Positions 1-8,097 of a DNA stretch of 64,000 nucleotides are shown here, piece by piece (position 1 is the stretch's first letter; every line of letters starts with the position of its first letter). Below the pieces are notes generated by a model, which saw only the letters and a list, made by a program, of their open reading frames with translations, searched no databases and was not told where the DNA came from. Where the stretch lies: the NCBI GenBank assembly GCA_025451845.1, contig JANWJS010000027.1, positions 1 to 64,000 on the forward strand. Direction: 5' to 3'. Source of the DNA: Steroidobacteraceae bacterium (GTDB lineage: Bacteria; Pseudomonadota; Gammaproteobacteria; Steroidobacterales; Steroidobacteraceae). Position numbers and translations under genes: made by a program.

Positions 1-473
1 GGGCGCCGCTAACAGCGCATCGACTTCGGGTCGGTTGAGGAACGGCACCAGCTTCCGGGCGAATCGCTTAGGCGGAATGGCGAGTACGCGCTGAATCTGC
101 GCCGCATGGGCGGGGGCCTCGAACGCCGCGTAGCGGAAGAACGAGTGGATGGCGGTCAGGCGAAGGTGCGGGTCCGCGGGGTGATCTTGCGAACCTTCTC
201 CAGCTCGTCGAGGAAATCGACTACGAGGGGCACATCGATGTCTTCGAGCGAGAGCGCGTTGGGTGCCTTGCGAAGACGCTTCTGCACAAACTTCAACAGC
301 AGCCGAAACGTGTCGCGGTATGAGGCCAGCCCGTGCCGCGCCTTAATGTAAATGACGCTCGCTCGGTACTGCTGCTCGATCAACGAGATGATAAAGGGAT
401 CAAGATGACTCGCCAGCGGACCACTGGCACGGCAGACGAGTGCTCTGGCCCTCTCATAAGTTGGCTTCTTCAT
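1..473 (-). pseudogene. Tyrosine recombinase/integrase remnant, frameshifted and cut by the window edge
   Basis: Starting at the ATG at 473 (MKKPTYERAR), the reading frame encodes an N-terminal SAM-like, core-binding domain of a tyrosine recombinase, with HLDPFIISLIEQQY and later LSLEDIDVPLVVDFLDELEK. It stops at a TGA at 156-158 just after ITPRTR. The homologous sequence resumes at once in another frame as RLTAIHSFFRYAAFE and continues as VPFLNRPEVDALLA to base 1. A single lost base near 160-165 explains the break. The catalytic domain would lie left of the window, so its state is unknown. The reconstructed order matches phage-type integrases of mobile elements. Call by motif recognition, not by a search. 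A programmed frameshift is possible but no slippery site is evident. Confidence 0.75.
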
Positions 474-520
474 CAGTGTGCTCCCCTCGCGGGCGGAAGT
501 GCCCGGCAGGGAGCATGGGG

Positions 521-587
521 CTATGTCCCGTCCTCCGGCCAGCAACAGCCTGTGCGAACCGCCTCATCGCGGTTCAACGGGACATAG
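521..587. repeat. 11-bp inverted repeat with a nested hairpin upstream of the integrase remnant
   Basis: CTATGTCCCGT at 521-531 is repeated in inverse orientation as ACGGGACATAG at 577-587. Between the arms lies a second dyad, GAACCGC at 556-562 and GCGGTTC at 569-575. The structure starts about 50 bp upstream of the integrase start codon. It could be an element end, a recombinase site or an operator; the sequence alone does not decide. Confidence 0.6.
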
Positions 588-610
588 TCCGGCGCGGGAG
601 ATAGTCTAGT

Positions 611-630
611 CTATTGCCCGCGGGCAATAG
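611..630. repeat. Perfect 20-bp palindrome
   Basis: CTATTGCCCGCGGGCAATAG is a perfect 20-bp palindrome with no spacer, preceded by a short direct repeat (TAGTC TAGTC, 603-612). It lies in the gene-free stretch 474-806. Perfect dyads of this length are often dimer-binding sites for regulators or recombinases, but no partner can be named. Confidence 0.6.
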
Positions 631-712
631 GCTCGAGAGCACCGTTCGATACCTTGGGATCGAGATGGATGACGCGCCGGAGATGGCCGAACAGACCGAA
701 GTCTAGGACCTG

Positions 713-748
713 GGCCGGCCAGCGATCGGCTCAGGTCGCTGGCCGGCC
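713..748. repeat. 13-bp stem, 10-nt loop hairpin
   Basis: GGCCGGCCAGCGA (713-725) is exactly complementary to TCGCTGGCCGGCC (736-748), with the loop TCGGCTCAGG. No T-run follows on either side, so a standard intrinsic terminator is not supported. It is the third strong dyad in 474-806. Apart from these dyads I see no coding signal in that gap. Confidence 0.55.
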
Positions 749-806
749 ATCAGCGGCCCTTCGTTAGTAGCTCTCGATTATCCGCAAAGCGGACGCTCAG
801 ATTAGA

Positions 807-1214
807 ATGTCGAGAAAAGCCGACTTCCTATCACCAGATTGTCCCAATCACGTTGCGGGATCCGGAAAGATGTCGCCCTCGCCATATGCAGAATTTCTGC
901 TCATTCACACGAGCCCGTTCGCAATTCTGGCGGCAGTGGGAGGGATTCTCTTCTTTAGGCACAGAACGGTCGCAAGCGGGCTCTTTGCACTGGGTTTTCT
1001 GGCCTGCGTTTTAGGCCAGATCAGTGGTCAGTTTATGATTGCCGACGTATCGAAGACGTATGCTGCCCACGGTGATGTGATCGCGGCCGTTGGCTCTTTC
1101 CCTAGATGGGCTTGGGCATTGAGCGGAGCCGCCGACCGCGTCGGGATTTGGATGGCCGCTATAGGCGCAGCGATGCATCTCCGTCGCCAACGGAGCACGA
1201 CAGGCATCGCCTGA
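807..1214 (+). CDS. Small hypothetical membrane protein
   Basis: I do not recognise the family. The 135-residue product (or 114 if translation starts at the internal ATG at 870, MSPSPYAEFL) has two clear hydrophobic stretches, around residues 36-49 (AILAAVGGILFF) and 55-75 (ASGLFALGFLACVLGQ). A third, weaker one near residues 112-124 (VGIWMAAIGAAM) is followed by a basic tail (HLRRQR). This suggests an inner-membrane protein with a positively charged cytoplasmic end. No convincing ribosome-binding site separates the two starts. It stands alone between the dyad-rich gap and the convergent cupin gene, in a strip that looks horizontally acquired. Confidence 0.55.
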   Translation: MSRKADFLSPDCPNHVAGSGKMSPSPYAEFLLIHTSPFAILAAVGGILFFRHRTVASGLFALGFLACVLGQISGQFMIADVSKTYAAHGDVIAAVGSFPRWAWALSGAADRVGIWMAAIGAAMHLRRQRSTTGIA

Positions 1215-1310
1215 GGGTCGTCTCAGTGCGGCCAGGCGCGGTCATTCACCTTCCCACTCTGATTTCCGCAAAGCGGACATTGCGACTACGAGCGCTCGCG
1301 TCGACTTGCG

Positions 1311-1985
1311 TCACAGCGGATTAACGGTCTGACGCGTCGCCCAAAACCGCTCGCCGTTCGGTCTTTCAATCCAGTATTCCGTGAACTGATTCGCCGGTGA
1401 GCACAATCCCCCGACGACCATGCCTGCGCCTTTCTCGCTCTGCACGCGCGCACCTACGTTGAGTTTGAAGCAGTCCGGCGGGCTCGCCAACGTCGGCACA
1501 CCAGGTTTAAGCAACGAGAGCTTCGCCAGGACCCCGTGAGCCGTCAGTTCGAACGCGGGATCGATCGGGTGATCCTCGAACGGCCCGATCCCGTGAACCT
1601 GAAGTATGGTCTCGACTCTCGCGTACCCGAAGTGCGCCATCTTCTTCGGGACGAAGCCAAGTGCTCCTTGCTCCATGTCTTGCAGCTTGGACAGGTCGAG
1701 TCGTGGACCCGTTCCCAAGGCCCATCGGCCTCTCAAGACTGTGATGTTCTCGTCTTCGGGATGCGTGTGGGGCAAGACGATGTAGCCCGCATCATGGTGG
1801 ACACGAATGACGAAGGGTTGGCCAGGTGCGTTCATATCACCCACCACCTTCTCGATCCATTGAGCCGACGGAATCTTATGCAGCGGCACGACACCGCCGT
1901 GAACGAGGTCCTCCGGCGTTGCGCCCGTTGCTGCAGCGGAGAGTATCAGGCCAACTAGCATGGCGAATGTTCGTGATGAATGCAT
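1311..1985 (-). CDS. Secreted cupin-fold protein
   Basis: The 224-residue product starts with a cleavable-type signal (MHSSRTFAMLVGLILSAAAT, probable cleavage near residue 22), so it is probably periplasmic. The central part holds a cupin metal-site signature, HTHPEDENITVLRG (about residues 73-86). Two His and a Glu are spaced as in cupin motif 1, and a motif-2-like stretch (KKMAHFGYA) follows at about residues 114-122. The C-terminal ~65 residues read as a small separate unit (CFKLNVGARVQ to EYWIERPNGERFWATRQ). The cupin fold is well supported. The substrate is unknown, as this superfamily covers many enzymes and binding proteins. It is convergent with the small membrane protein. Confidence 0.75.
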   Translation of the reverse strand: MHSSRTFAMLVGLILSAAATGATPEDLVHGGVVPLHKIPSAQWIEKVVGDMNAPGQPFVIRVHHDAGYIVLPHTHPEDENITVLRGRWALGTGPRLDLSKLQDMEQGALGFVPKKMAHFGYARVETILQVHGIGPFEDHPIDPAFELTAHGVLAKLSLLKPGVPTLASPPDCFKLNVGARVQSEKGAGMVVGGLCSPANQFTEYWIERPNGERFWATRQTVNPL

Positions 1986-2210
1986 GGAGTGCTCGCGTTT
2001 AGCTTTGGATGTTACGTCCCCGCCGCGTCTACTGTACGCTATCCATTGTGGCTGTCCGCTCTTTCAGTACGGAATGGCAGCTCTCAGGACGTTCGACCGA
2101 CAGTACTGGGGTCGACTCCGGTCCTTGGGGTCGCATTGATACGGGCGGGCGGAAGGAGGTGAGGACCCAGGGAGAGCGGTTCACGGGGTTTCTGTCGGCC
2201 GCAGTGGTGC

Positions 2211-2858
2211 TCATTTTTGTGGGCCGCGCATACTCCTCCGCCAAATATCAACCGTCGGAACGGCGGGGAGACCGTCGGGCGATATTCCGATGCTCCGCAG
2301 CACTAACCGACAATTGTGCCATCCCTCTGCGCTGAGATGCGCGGCGCACACATTGAGCGTGGCTCGGGCGTGGCCTGTTTTCATGGGCCCCCGATCAGAG
2401 AAGCCGAAGCGGCGAAAGAAGCCTATGGATGCGGGCACCGTTGACATTAGGAGCTCTGTCGGCGCGCGGGGTTTCGGAAGTGCGGCAAGTCTGGAGAGCA
2501 ACAGAGCGGTGCCGATGCCTTTGTTGTGATACCCCGGGCTGATAATTCCAAATACAAGCCACGCGCGCTGCGCTCGGAACGTGGGGTATCGCCGGATGCC
2601 GCCAATCGCCACAGGGCGCTCGTGGGCGCAAAAGACGAGCTTCAGAAAATCGATATCATCAAGGTATCTGCAGAAGTCATCAGCGAAGCCGGTGGGAAAA
2701 CGATTCGGTTCATTCGCCTCGTAGATCGCTGTACATGAGCTCTTTTCAGGTGAATACGCGCGGAGGCGAAGTTCGGATGGCAGCGGCCGTAAGGATTGAG
2801 GAGCGACGAAAGGCGCAGGCGCTCCGAGAAATACGTGAATCAGCGAACGCAGTGCCAT
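2211..2858 (-). CDS. GNAT-family N-acetyltransferase
   Basis: The central region carries an acetyl-CoA-binding motif A, ISPGYHNKGIGTALL (Q/R-x-x-G-x-G/A type), preceded by the beta-strand pair GGIRRYPTFRAQRAWLVFG. Later, TVPASIGFFRRFGFSDRG matches the usual GNAT motif B, in which an aromatic FFRRFGF closes the fold. The start is chosen at the internal ATG at 2858 (MALRSLIHVF). An upstream start at 2915 would add 19 residues without obvious homology. The product is about 215 residues, longer than minimal GNATs. The C-terminal 50 residues (HLSAEGWHNCRLVLRS onward) are unassigned. The substrate cannot be inferred; the neighbours are accessory genes. Confidence 0.7.
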   Translation of the reverse strand: MALRSLIHVFLGAPAPFVAPQSLRPLPSELRLRAYSPEKSSCTAIYEANEPNRFPTGFADDFCRYLDDIDFLKLVFCAHERPVAIGGIRRYPTFRAQRAWLVFGIISPGYHNKGIGTALLLSRLAALPKPRAPTELLMSTVPASIGFFRRFGFSDRGPMKTGHARATLNVCAAHLSAEGWHNCRLVLRSIGISPDGLPAVPTVDIWRRSMRGPQK

Positions 2859-3025
2859 GGGCCTCTTACGCCCTTTCGAACCTCCGAGCAGGATATCCGT
2901 GATGCTCCAGAGCAAACCGTGACGAAAGACCGCCTAGTCGAAAGCAGTCGCTCCCCGATGCCCTGAGTTCGAGCTGTCATAGCGTTCAAGTGGCAGGTGG
3001 AGCGGAGGAACCCCGCAGGGTTTCT

Positions 3026-3319
3026 CTACTCCAGATGCCGGTCCGGATCCATGCTCCCGTGCACGACTCGGATGATATGAACAGCATCGGGTGTCACCGT
3101 GTAATAAGCAGCGTGACTACCCACAAACAACACGCGGTATCCGTCACGCACGTGGTCGCGCTTCGCCCCAATCTCCGGATAATCCGCAAGCTTGCTGATC
3201 CCGCTATCCAACTCATCGAGATACTTGTCTGCTTGGAGCTCATCCCACTGCTCGAAAGAGTATCGCCAAACGTCGATGAGATCGGTCTCAGCTGATCCAT
3301 GGACATGGATCGTGCGCAT
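3026..3319 (-). CDS. parE: ParE/RelE-superfamily toxin
   Basis: The 97-residue protein has the RelE/ParE layout. An N-terminal helix pair (AETDLIDVWRYSFEQWDELQADKY) is followed by PEIGAKRDHVRDGYRVLFVGSHAAYYTV and ends in VHIIRVVHGSMDP. GYRVLF and IIRVVHG are typical ParE beta-strands. ParE toxins inhibit DNA gyrase and are neutralised by the adjacent ParD. The ATG at 3319 overlaps the antitoxin stop by one base (TGATG); a GTG one codon earlier is possible. Translational coupling and antitoxin-first order fit a type II module. I read ParE rather than RelE from the ParD partner. Confidence 0.85.
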   Translation of the reverse strand: MRTIHVHGSAETDLIDVWRYSFEQWDELQADKYLDELDSGISKLADYPEIGAKRDHVRDGYRVLFVGSHAAYYTVTPDAVHIIRVVHGSMDPDRHLE

Positions 3320-3570
3320 CACGAGTCGGATTTAGCGCCGCGCCGGGCCTTCGATTTGATCTTGCGCATATCCAATTCGCCGACGTCACCGCTGCGCTCA
3401 CCGTCGAGCAAGGCCTTGCGAAGGCCCTCAATTTTGTGCTCGCGCTCCTCGAGAAGGCGCAGACTGGCGCGGATCACTTCACTCGCGGAGCCATAGCGCC
3501 CGCTGGCGAGCTGCTGGTCGATAAAGCTCTCGAAGTGATCGCCGAGATTGATACTGGTGGTCTTGCTCAT
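3319..3570 (-). CDS. parD: ParD-like ribbon-helix-helix antitoxin
   Basis: The 83-residue product opens with [20 protein letters not shown] followed by [20 protein letters not shown]. This is the diagnostic ParD pattern: an N-terminal ribbon-helix-helix DNA-binding unit followed by a helix with the conserved S-E-V-I-R-A-S/A-L-R-L-L-E signature. The C-terminal half is charged and probably wraps the toxin. The ATG at 3570 is preceded by GAGG and starts the conserved domain; an upstream in-frame start at 3669 would run through the promoter dyad and is rejected. It probably autorepresses through the dyad at 3588-3604. Confidence 0.9.
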   Translation of the reverse strand: MSKTTSINLGDHFESFIDQQLASGRYGSASEVIRASLRLLEEREHKIEGLRKALLDGERSGDVGELDMRKIKSKARRGAKSDS

Positions 3571-3587
3571 GTGGGGCCTCCAATCAA

Positions 3588-3604
3588 TTACTATTATATA
3601 GTAA
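3588..3604 (-). promoter_or_regulatory. Probable ParD operator
   Basis: TTACTAT (3588-3594), three bases, then ATAGTAA (3598-3604) form a perfect 7-bp dyad. It begins 18 bp upstream of the parD ATG, in an AT-rich pocket unlike the surrounding high-GC DNA. The position overlaps where a -10 element is expected, as in other self-repressed toxin-antitoxin promoters. The operator role is inferred from position. Confidence 0.6.
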
Positions 3605-3666
3605 CTATTGGTAGTCGGCCAAATACCTCTGCCGCCGTGGGCCGGCGCGGCGGCCGCCCCGCAACG

Positions 3667-3684
3667 CACCCTATGCGTAGGGTG
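3667..3684. repeat. Inverted repeat between parD and tRNA-Ser
   Basis: CACCCTA (3667-3673), TGCG, TAGGGTG (3678-3684) is a perfect 7-bp stem with a 4-nt loop. No T-run follows. It sits in the roughly 300-base gap 3571-3870, which otherwise shows only the parD operator and no coding signal. A role in transcript ending or in integration beside the tRNA gene is possible but not shown. Confidence 0.45.
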
Positions 3685-3870
3685 TAAGGCATCGCTGGAT
3701 TCTCTCTAGGACGACCCGAGATTCGGCGATCCAGGCCCAAACGGCGGCGGGAGGTCAGCAATCTTCGAGGCGAGCACAAGGAAAGCTGGGGAAACCAACA
3801 GCAGATTTCGCTTCGGTTTTCGTATGAGCGAATGGGCTGCTGTTGATTGAGTCGACGTAAGTGATTGATC

Positions 3871-3961
3871 TGGCGGAGAGAGAGGGATTCGAACCCTCGA
3901 AGGGCTTTTGACCCTTACACCCTTAGCAGGGGTGCGCCTTCGACCGCTCGGCCATCTCTCC
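3871..3961 (-). tRNA. tRNA-Ser (anticodon GCT)
   Basis: Read on the minus strand, the 91-nt gene starts GGAGAGATGGCCGAGCGG and ends with acceptor strand TCTCTCC, discriminator G and an encoded CCA. The anticodon stem-loop is CACCC-CTGCTAA-GGGTG, giving anticodon GCT at 3927-3925, which reads AGC/AGU serine codons. The T-arm GGTTCGAATCC is intact. The long variable arm (class II) built from AAGGGTC/AAAAGC/CCTT sequence is typical of serine tRNAs. tRNA genes are common integration sites, and accessory genes lie immediately to its left. Confidence 0.95.
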
Positions 3962-4077
3962 GTCTTGCGAAAGCTCTTGCGGCCCATGCGCTTACGGAGT
4001 GGGCCAGCCTTCCCGCGTAGAAGGGCGGTCATGATACTGCAACCGGGCGGATATTTCTCGGCCGCTCCGGATCCGGC

Positions 4078-7000
4078 TCAGTACGGCATCTGCCAGGCGA
4101 TGCCGATGCTGCTCCCGGGGTCGTTCTCCGGCGTCGTCCCCTGTGCCGTCGCCGTCCCATTCCCAAGGCGCGTCTGTAGCTTCAAATACTCGCTCAGATC
4201 GACGTTCACCTGGACCTGGCTGCTGCCGTTCGTCGTCTGCGTTGCGGCTACGTACACCCTCTTCGAGACGTACTTGCCGGCTGTGATGCTTGCACCACCC
4301 GTGTGGCTGTTGCCGCCTGCGGCTCCCCCGCTGGATGAGGATGATGCGCCCCCAACCGACAGCGTGTTGAGGCCGAACGCTTTCTTGACCCACGTGAGCG
4401 GATTCCACTTGCTGCCTCCGCCTCCCCCGCTCCCCTGGCCGATCCCGCTCAGGCTCGCGAGCGCGGCGCCTGTCTCGGCCAGCTGAATGGCGGTGAGCTG
4501 CGAGGCCGGCTTACCGAAGAGCAACAAGCCGAGTAGATCGTCCTGCGGCAGCGACGGGATACTGGAGAGCGCTATCTTGGGTGAGTCCGCGAAGCCGGTG
4601 ACATGCAATGTGACGGTCGTCGGACCGTTGTACACGACGCTCGATTGCGCAATGAAATCGAGTGTGGGGTCGATCCTGCCTTTCAGGCCCGCCCCGTTGA
4701 AGCTCACCTTGCCGCTCTTGAAATTGAGGTTTGTCCCCGCCAGCGAGAACGTTCCCCGAATCATCCGGAAGCCACCGCTGACCTGCGGATTGTCGGAGGT
4801 ACCCGAGATCCGCAGCCTGCCGCCGAGCTGGGCATCGAGTCCTCGGCCCTGGACGAAAATGGCGTCGGGCGCATCGAGGTTCATGTCAAGGCCGATGACG
4901 AGCCGACCCGACGTTTTCGGCGGCGGGGCCTGGCCCGGGCGAACCACATCCAGCGTAGCGACGTTCGGCGGCAGTCCGTTCGGAATGTTGATCGAGGCGC
5001 GATTGACGTGGATTTCACCCGTGACGTTGATGCGTTGACGCAGTGTCCCGACGACCTGAATGTGTGTATCGAGGTTCGCCGTCATGATGTCGTTCGTGAT
5101 CGGCTGAATGTGCCGCGCGGACAACGAGACGTTGATGGGCATTTGCGGCTGCAGCAAGCCTACCGTGCCCTGCGCGGAGAGCTGTCCAGGGCCTGCACGC
5201 GCCGTCATGTGCGCGATCTTCAGGATGCCCCGGCCGCCCACGAGCCGTGCGTTGATGTCGCCGAGGTGTATTCCTTGGACATAGTCACGCAGGTCACCGT
5301 TCGCAAGCTGCACCATGCCGCGGATCTGCGGCTCGTGCGCCGTGCCGGCTACCGAGGCCTCGACCGTGATCGTGCCGGCGGCACGCTCGCCTCGAGTCTC
5401 GAGGATGGAATTCATCAGTGTCGCATCCAACTTGCCCGCGACTTTCAAAGCGATCGTGCCGGTAGCACTGAGCGGGGCGCGTCCGCTCATCGTCAACCGC
5501 GAAGCCGAGCCTGCATCGAGCTGCGCGTAAAGATCGGCGGTCTGACCCCGGAAGCGCGCCGAGCCGCGAGCGTTGACGGCGGGAAGTCCCTGGGTCGCCG
5601 TGTTGGCCAGTTTGAGGCCGCTCATGCGCAGTGACGCGCGGCCGATGGGTGCGGTCCTCGAGCCCCGCAGTTGCGCGTCGGCATCGAAACTCCCCTGCGC
5701 CAGAAGATTCGGCACGAATGCATCGATCAACGTCGCATCGACGTGATGAATCGACGCTCTGAAATTGAGAGTCGGCGCAAGCTGCCCGTCGACGGCGACG
5801 ATCGCCTTCTGCGCGCCCAGGCGAAGATTCCGCACGTTGATCCCGCGAGCAAACATCATTCGTGACGGTGAGATCAGATGCACGGTCTGACCGTGATAAC
5901 GCGCCTGCAAGCGATCGAGGTCCAGCACTCGTTTCGTCCCGTTCAGCCGCGCACTGGCCGCGATATTCGCGGGCGAGCCCTGCAGGTTTGGCGATTGCGC
6001 GGTGAGCTCGATGCGTAGTGCGTCGAGCGGACCGGCGACGGAGAGGTGGCCATCACCTGCAACGCCGCCCGCCTCGACGTTGCGGGCGACGAGATCGAGG
6101 TTAGTGCGGGTCCCTACCGCGCCTGGCGCGAGGGCGAAGTTTCCGTTGATGCTGCCGCCAAGGCGCGTTTTCACGAACGGCTGCAGGTCGGCCAGGCTAC
6201 CCACGCGCAGGCGCAGATTTCCGCGGCCCGTTACCAAGCTCCGACCGCTCGTCACATCACCGTTGATGGCGACACTCTTCCAAGTGATGCGGGGAATGAG
6301 AATGTGATAGGTGTCGCCGCCCGCCTGTTTGAGTGACGCCTCCAACCGCAGCGGCGCGCCGGCAAACTCGCCAGTGGCCGCGACCACCGCGTTCGGCGCG
6401 GACGGCAGGCCGCGTGCTTGCAGACTCGCCGTGACCGTTCCGGGCGGCGCTCCCTGCATGACCACCTGCGATTTCGCCTGCACGTCGGCCGACAGGGACC
6501 GCAACGGACCGTTGGCCGTGCCGGTGGTCTCGAGCGAGCCCTTGACCGATGGCCAGATCAACGCGAGCTTCGGCAGGGAGATCCGCCAGTGCGCGCGCAC
6601 CGCCTGTATTCCCGGGGTCGATGCACCGGGACCGGAGCGCTCGGCGGCTGCCCAGGCTGACACGGATACTGCGCGCCCGGACAGTTCCAGGGTGTCAACG
6701 TCGACCCTCGCCGTCGTCATGGTCCCCACGAGGTGCAGCCGTGCGTCCGCTCCCAGCAGCTTCGCCGCGACACTCGAGCCCGCAAGGTCGCCCGTGCCGC
6801 TCACATCGAGAGTGGTGGTTTGTCTTTGCTCCGCAACCTTGCCCGAGAGATTCATGGTGCCCCGGATGTCCTGGTGATAGAGCGCCGCCAGAGTGCTCAG
6901 GTCACGCAGCCGCAGATTGAAGCTGGCGCTTCTCGACCCCGCGGTGATCGCCTGGAGGTCGAGGTCGAGCAGACGGTGCGTAAGGTTCAGTTGCAGCGGA

Positions 7001-8097
7001 CGGCCGGGAGAGTCGAGGTGCAGCGTTGCTTCCAGATGGAGCGGCGAGCCCTGCAGGAGCTGCGGCTGCGAGCCGGCGATCATGATGCCGTCCGCAGTTG
7101 CTTTTAAAGTCAGCAGATGCCCATCGGCCGCCACGTCAGCCCGCAGCGAGCCGAGCTGCGCGCCGTCGGTCAGCTCGAAACCCTCGAGATCCAACACGCC
7201 GGTCGCATGAGGCGCCGCCTCGGATCCGACCCAGCGGCCCTGCAGCGCGACGCGCCGCCAGGCGAGCCCCGGCTTGGGCGACATGGCCGGCGAGTTCACC
7301 GAGTAGGAAAGATTGGCTGCGCGCCCCACGAGGTCGACCGTGCCATCGGCGCTTGCGCTCAGTGGCCCGGCGTGCGCATCGAGCCGCAGTCTCTCGGCGC
7401 TTTGCGGGCCATCCACGTTGGCCCTGACCGAAAGCGCGCCCAGATCCGGAAGATTGACGAGATGTTCGAGCGGTCCGCCCGCGGGCTCCTCGAGTTTCAC
7501 GCGGGCACTCGTCGCCGCAGGTGCGATTTCGAAGGCGACCTCGTAATCGCCGGTGCCGTTGGTGCGACGCGCGATGACGCTCCCCCGGGCATGCTTCAGG
7601 GACCTGTAATGGAGCTCGCCGTGGATGTTGAGGCGTGCCGCCATGCCGGCTGCCGCCGGCTCGAGCACGAGAGCGGCGACGTCCATCCGATCGATATCGA
7701 TGGCCGGCAGACTGGAGCTGCTGCGGGTGCGGCTGCTGGTCGCGGGTGCGCTCACCGGTTTGCGGGCGACATCCACCGACCGGATTTCTAGGCTCTCGAC
7801 GTGCATGTGCCACGCCAACAGCGCGAGCGGCGACCAATGGAGCGAGACCTCTTCGGCGCTCATCCACATGCCTTTCGGGTCGCTCAGCTGCAGGCTCGCC
7901 AGGTGGATGGTGCCGGGGAAAGCCCCTCCGAGCCCAGCGATTCGCACCCGTCCCGATGTGAGCTTCGCTGTCTCGGTCTCCAGCAGCCTGCGCCCGCCCG
8001 CCGTGTTGCCGACGAAGATGATCGTCGCAATGCCGATCAGGATCAGCAGCAGCAGCGCGCCTACGCTCCAGGCTGCGATCCGTGCGGCGCGCGGCAT
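4078..8097 (-). CDS. tamB: TamB, translocation and assembly module inner-membrane component
   Basis: This 1339-residue protein has a single N-terminal membrane anchor (residues about 7-29, AWSVGALLLLILIGIATIIF) and a very long repetitive beta-rich periplasmic body of the AsmA/TamB type. The conserved C-terminal DUF490 domain includes GRLRISGTSDNPQVSGGF and LTAIQLAETGAALASLSG. The last residues (SSIGIAWQMPY) end in an aromatic, like a beta-barrel-directed strand. TamB spans the periplasm and works with TamA to insert outer-membrane proteins and probably to move phospholipids. The start overlaps the tamA stop by one base (TGATG), indicating coupled translation. A glycine-rich run near residues 1222-1229 and a Ser/Gly run near 1252-1266 interrupt the C-terminal domain. 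Confidence 0.95.
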   Translation of the reverse strand: MPRAARIAAWSVGALLLLILIGIATIIFVGNTAGGRRLLETETAKLTSGRVRIAGLGGAFPGTIHLASLQLSDPKGMWMSAEEVSLHWSPLALLAWHMHVESLEIRSVDVARKPVSAPATSSRTRSSSSLPAIDIDRMDVAALVLEPAAAGMAARLNIHGELHYRSLKHARGSVIARRTNGTGDYEVAFEIAPAATSARVKLEEPAGGPLEHLVNLPDLGALSVRANVDGPQSAERLRLDAHAGPLSASADGTVDLVGRAANLSYSVNSPAMSPKPGLAWRRVALQGRWVGSEAAPHATGVLDLEGFELTDGAQLGSLRADVAADGHLLTLKATADGIMIAGSQPQLLQGSPLHLEATLHLDSPGRPLQLNLTHRLLDLDLQAITAGSRSASFNLRLRDLSTLAALYHQDIRGTMNLSGKVAEQRQTTTLDVSGTGDLAGSSVAAKLLGADARLHLVGTMTTARVDVDTLELSGRAVSVSAWAAAERSGPGASTPGIQAVRAHWRISLPKLALIWPSVKGSLETTGTANGPLRSLSADVQAKSQVVMQGAPPGTVTASLQARGLPSAPNAVVAATGEFAGAPLRLEASLKQAGGDTYHILIPRITWKSVAINGDVTSGRSLVTGRGNLRLRVGSLADLQPFVKTRLGGSINGNFALAPGAVGTRTNLDLVARNVEAGGVAGDGHLSVAGPLDALRIELTAQSPNLQGSPANIAASARLNGTKRVLDLDRLQARYHGQTVHLISPSRMMFARGINVRNLRLGAQKAIVAVDGQLAPTLNFRASIHHVDATLIDAFVPNLLAQGSFDADAQLRGSRTAPIGRASLRMSGLKLANTATQGLPAVNARGSARFRGQTADLYAQLDAGSASRLTMSGRAPLSATGTIALKVAGKLDATLMNSILETRGERAAGTITVEASVAGTAHEPQIRGMVQLANGDLRDYVQGIHLGDINARLVGGRGILKIAHMTARAGPGQLSAQGTVGLLQPQMPINVSLSARHIQPITNDIMTANLDTHIQVVGTLRQRINVTGEIHVNRASINIPNGLPPNVATLDVVRPGQAPPPKTSGRLVIGLDMNLDAPDAIFVQGRGLDAQLGGRLRISGTSDNPQVSGGFRMIRGTFSLAGTNLNFKSGKVSFNGAGLKGRIDPTLDFIAQSSVVYNGPTTVTLHVTGFADSPKIALSSIPSLPQDDLLGLLLFGKPASQLTAIQLAETGAALASLSGIGQGSGGGGGSKWNPLTWVKKAFGLNTLSVGGASSSSSGGAAGGNSHTGGASITAGKYVSKRVYVAATQTTNGSSQVQVNVDLSEYLKLQTRLGNGTATAQGTTPENDPGSSIGIAWQMPY

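Noticed and set aside
713-748. Intrinsic terminator
   Set aside because: Strong stem but no T-run on either strand.
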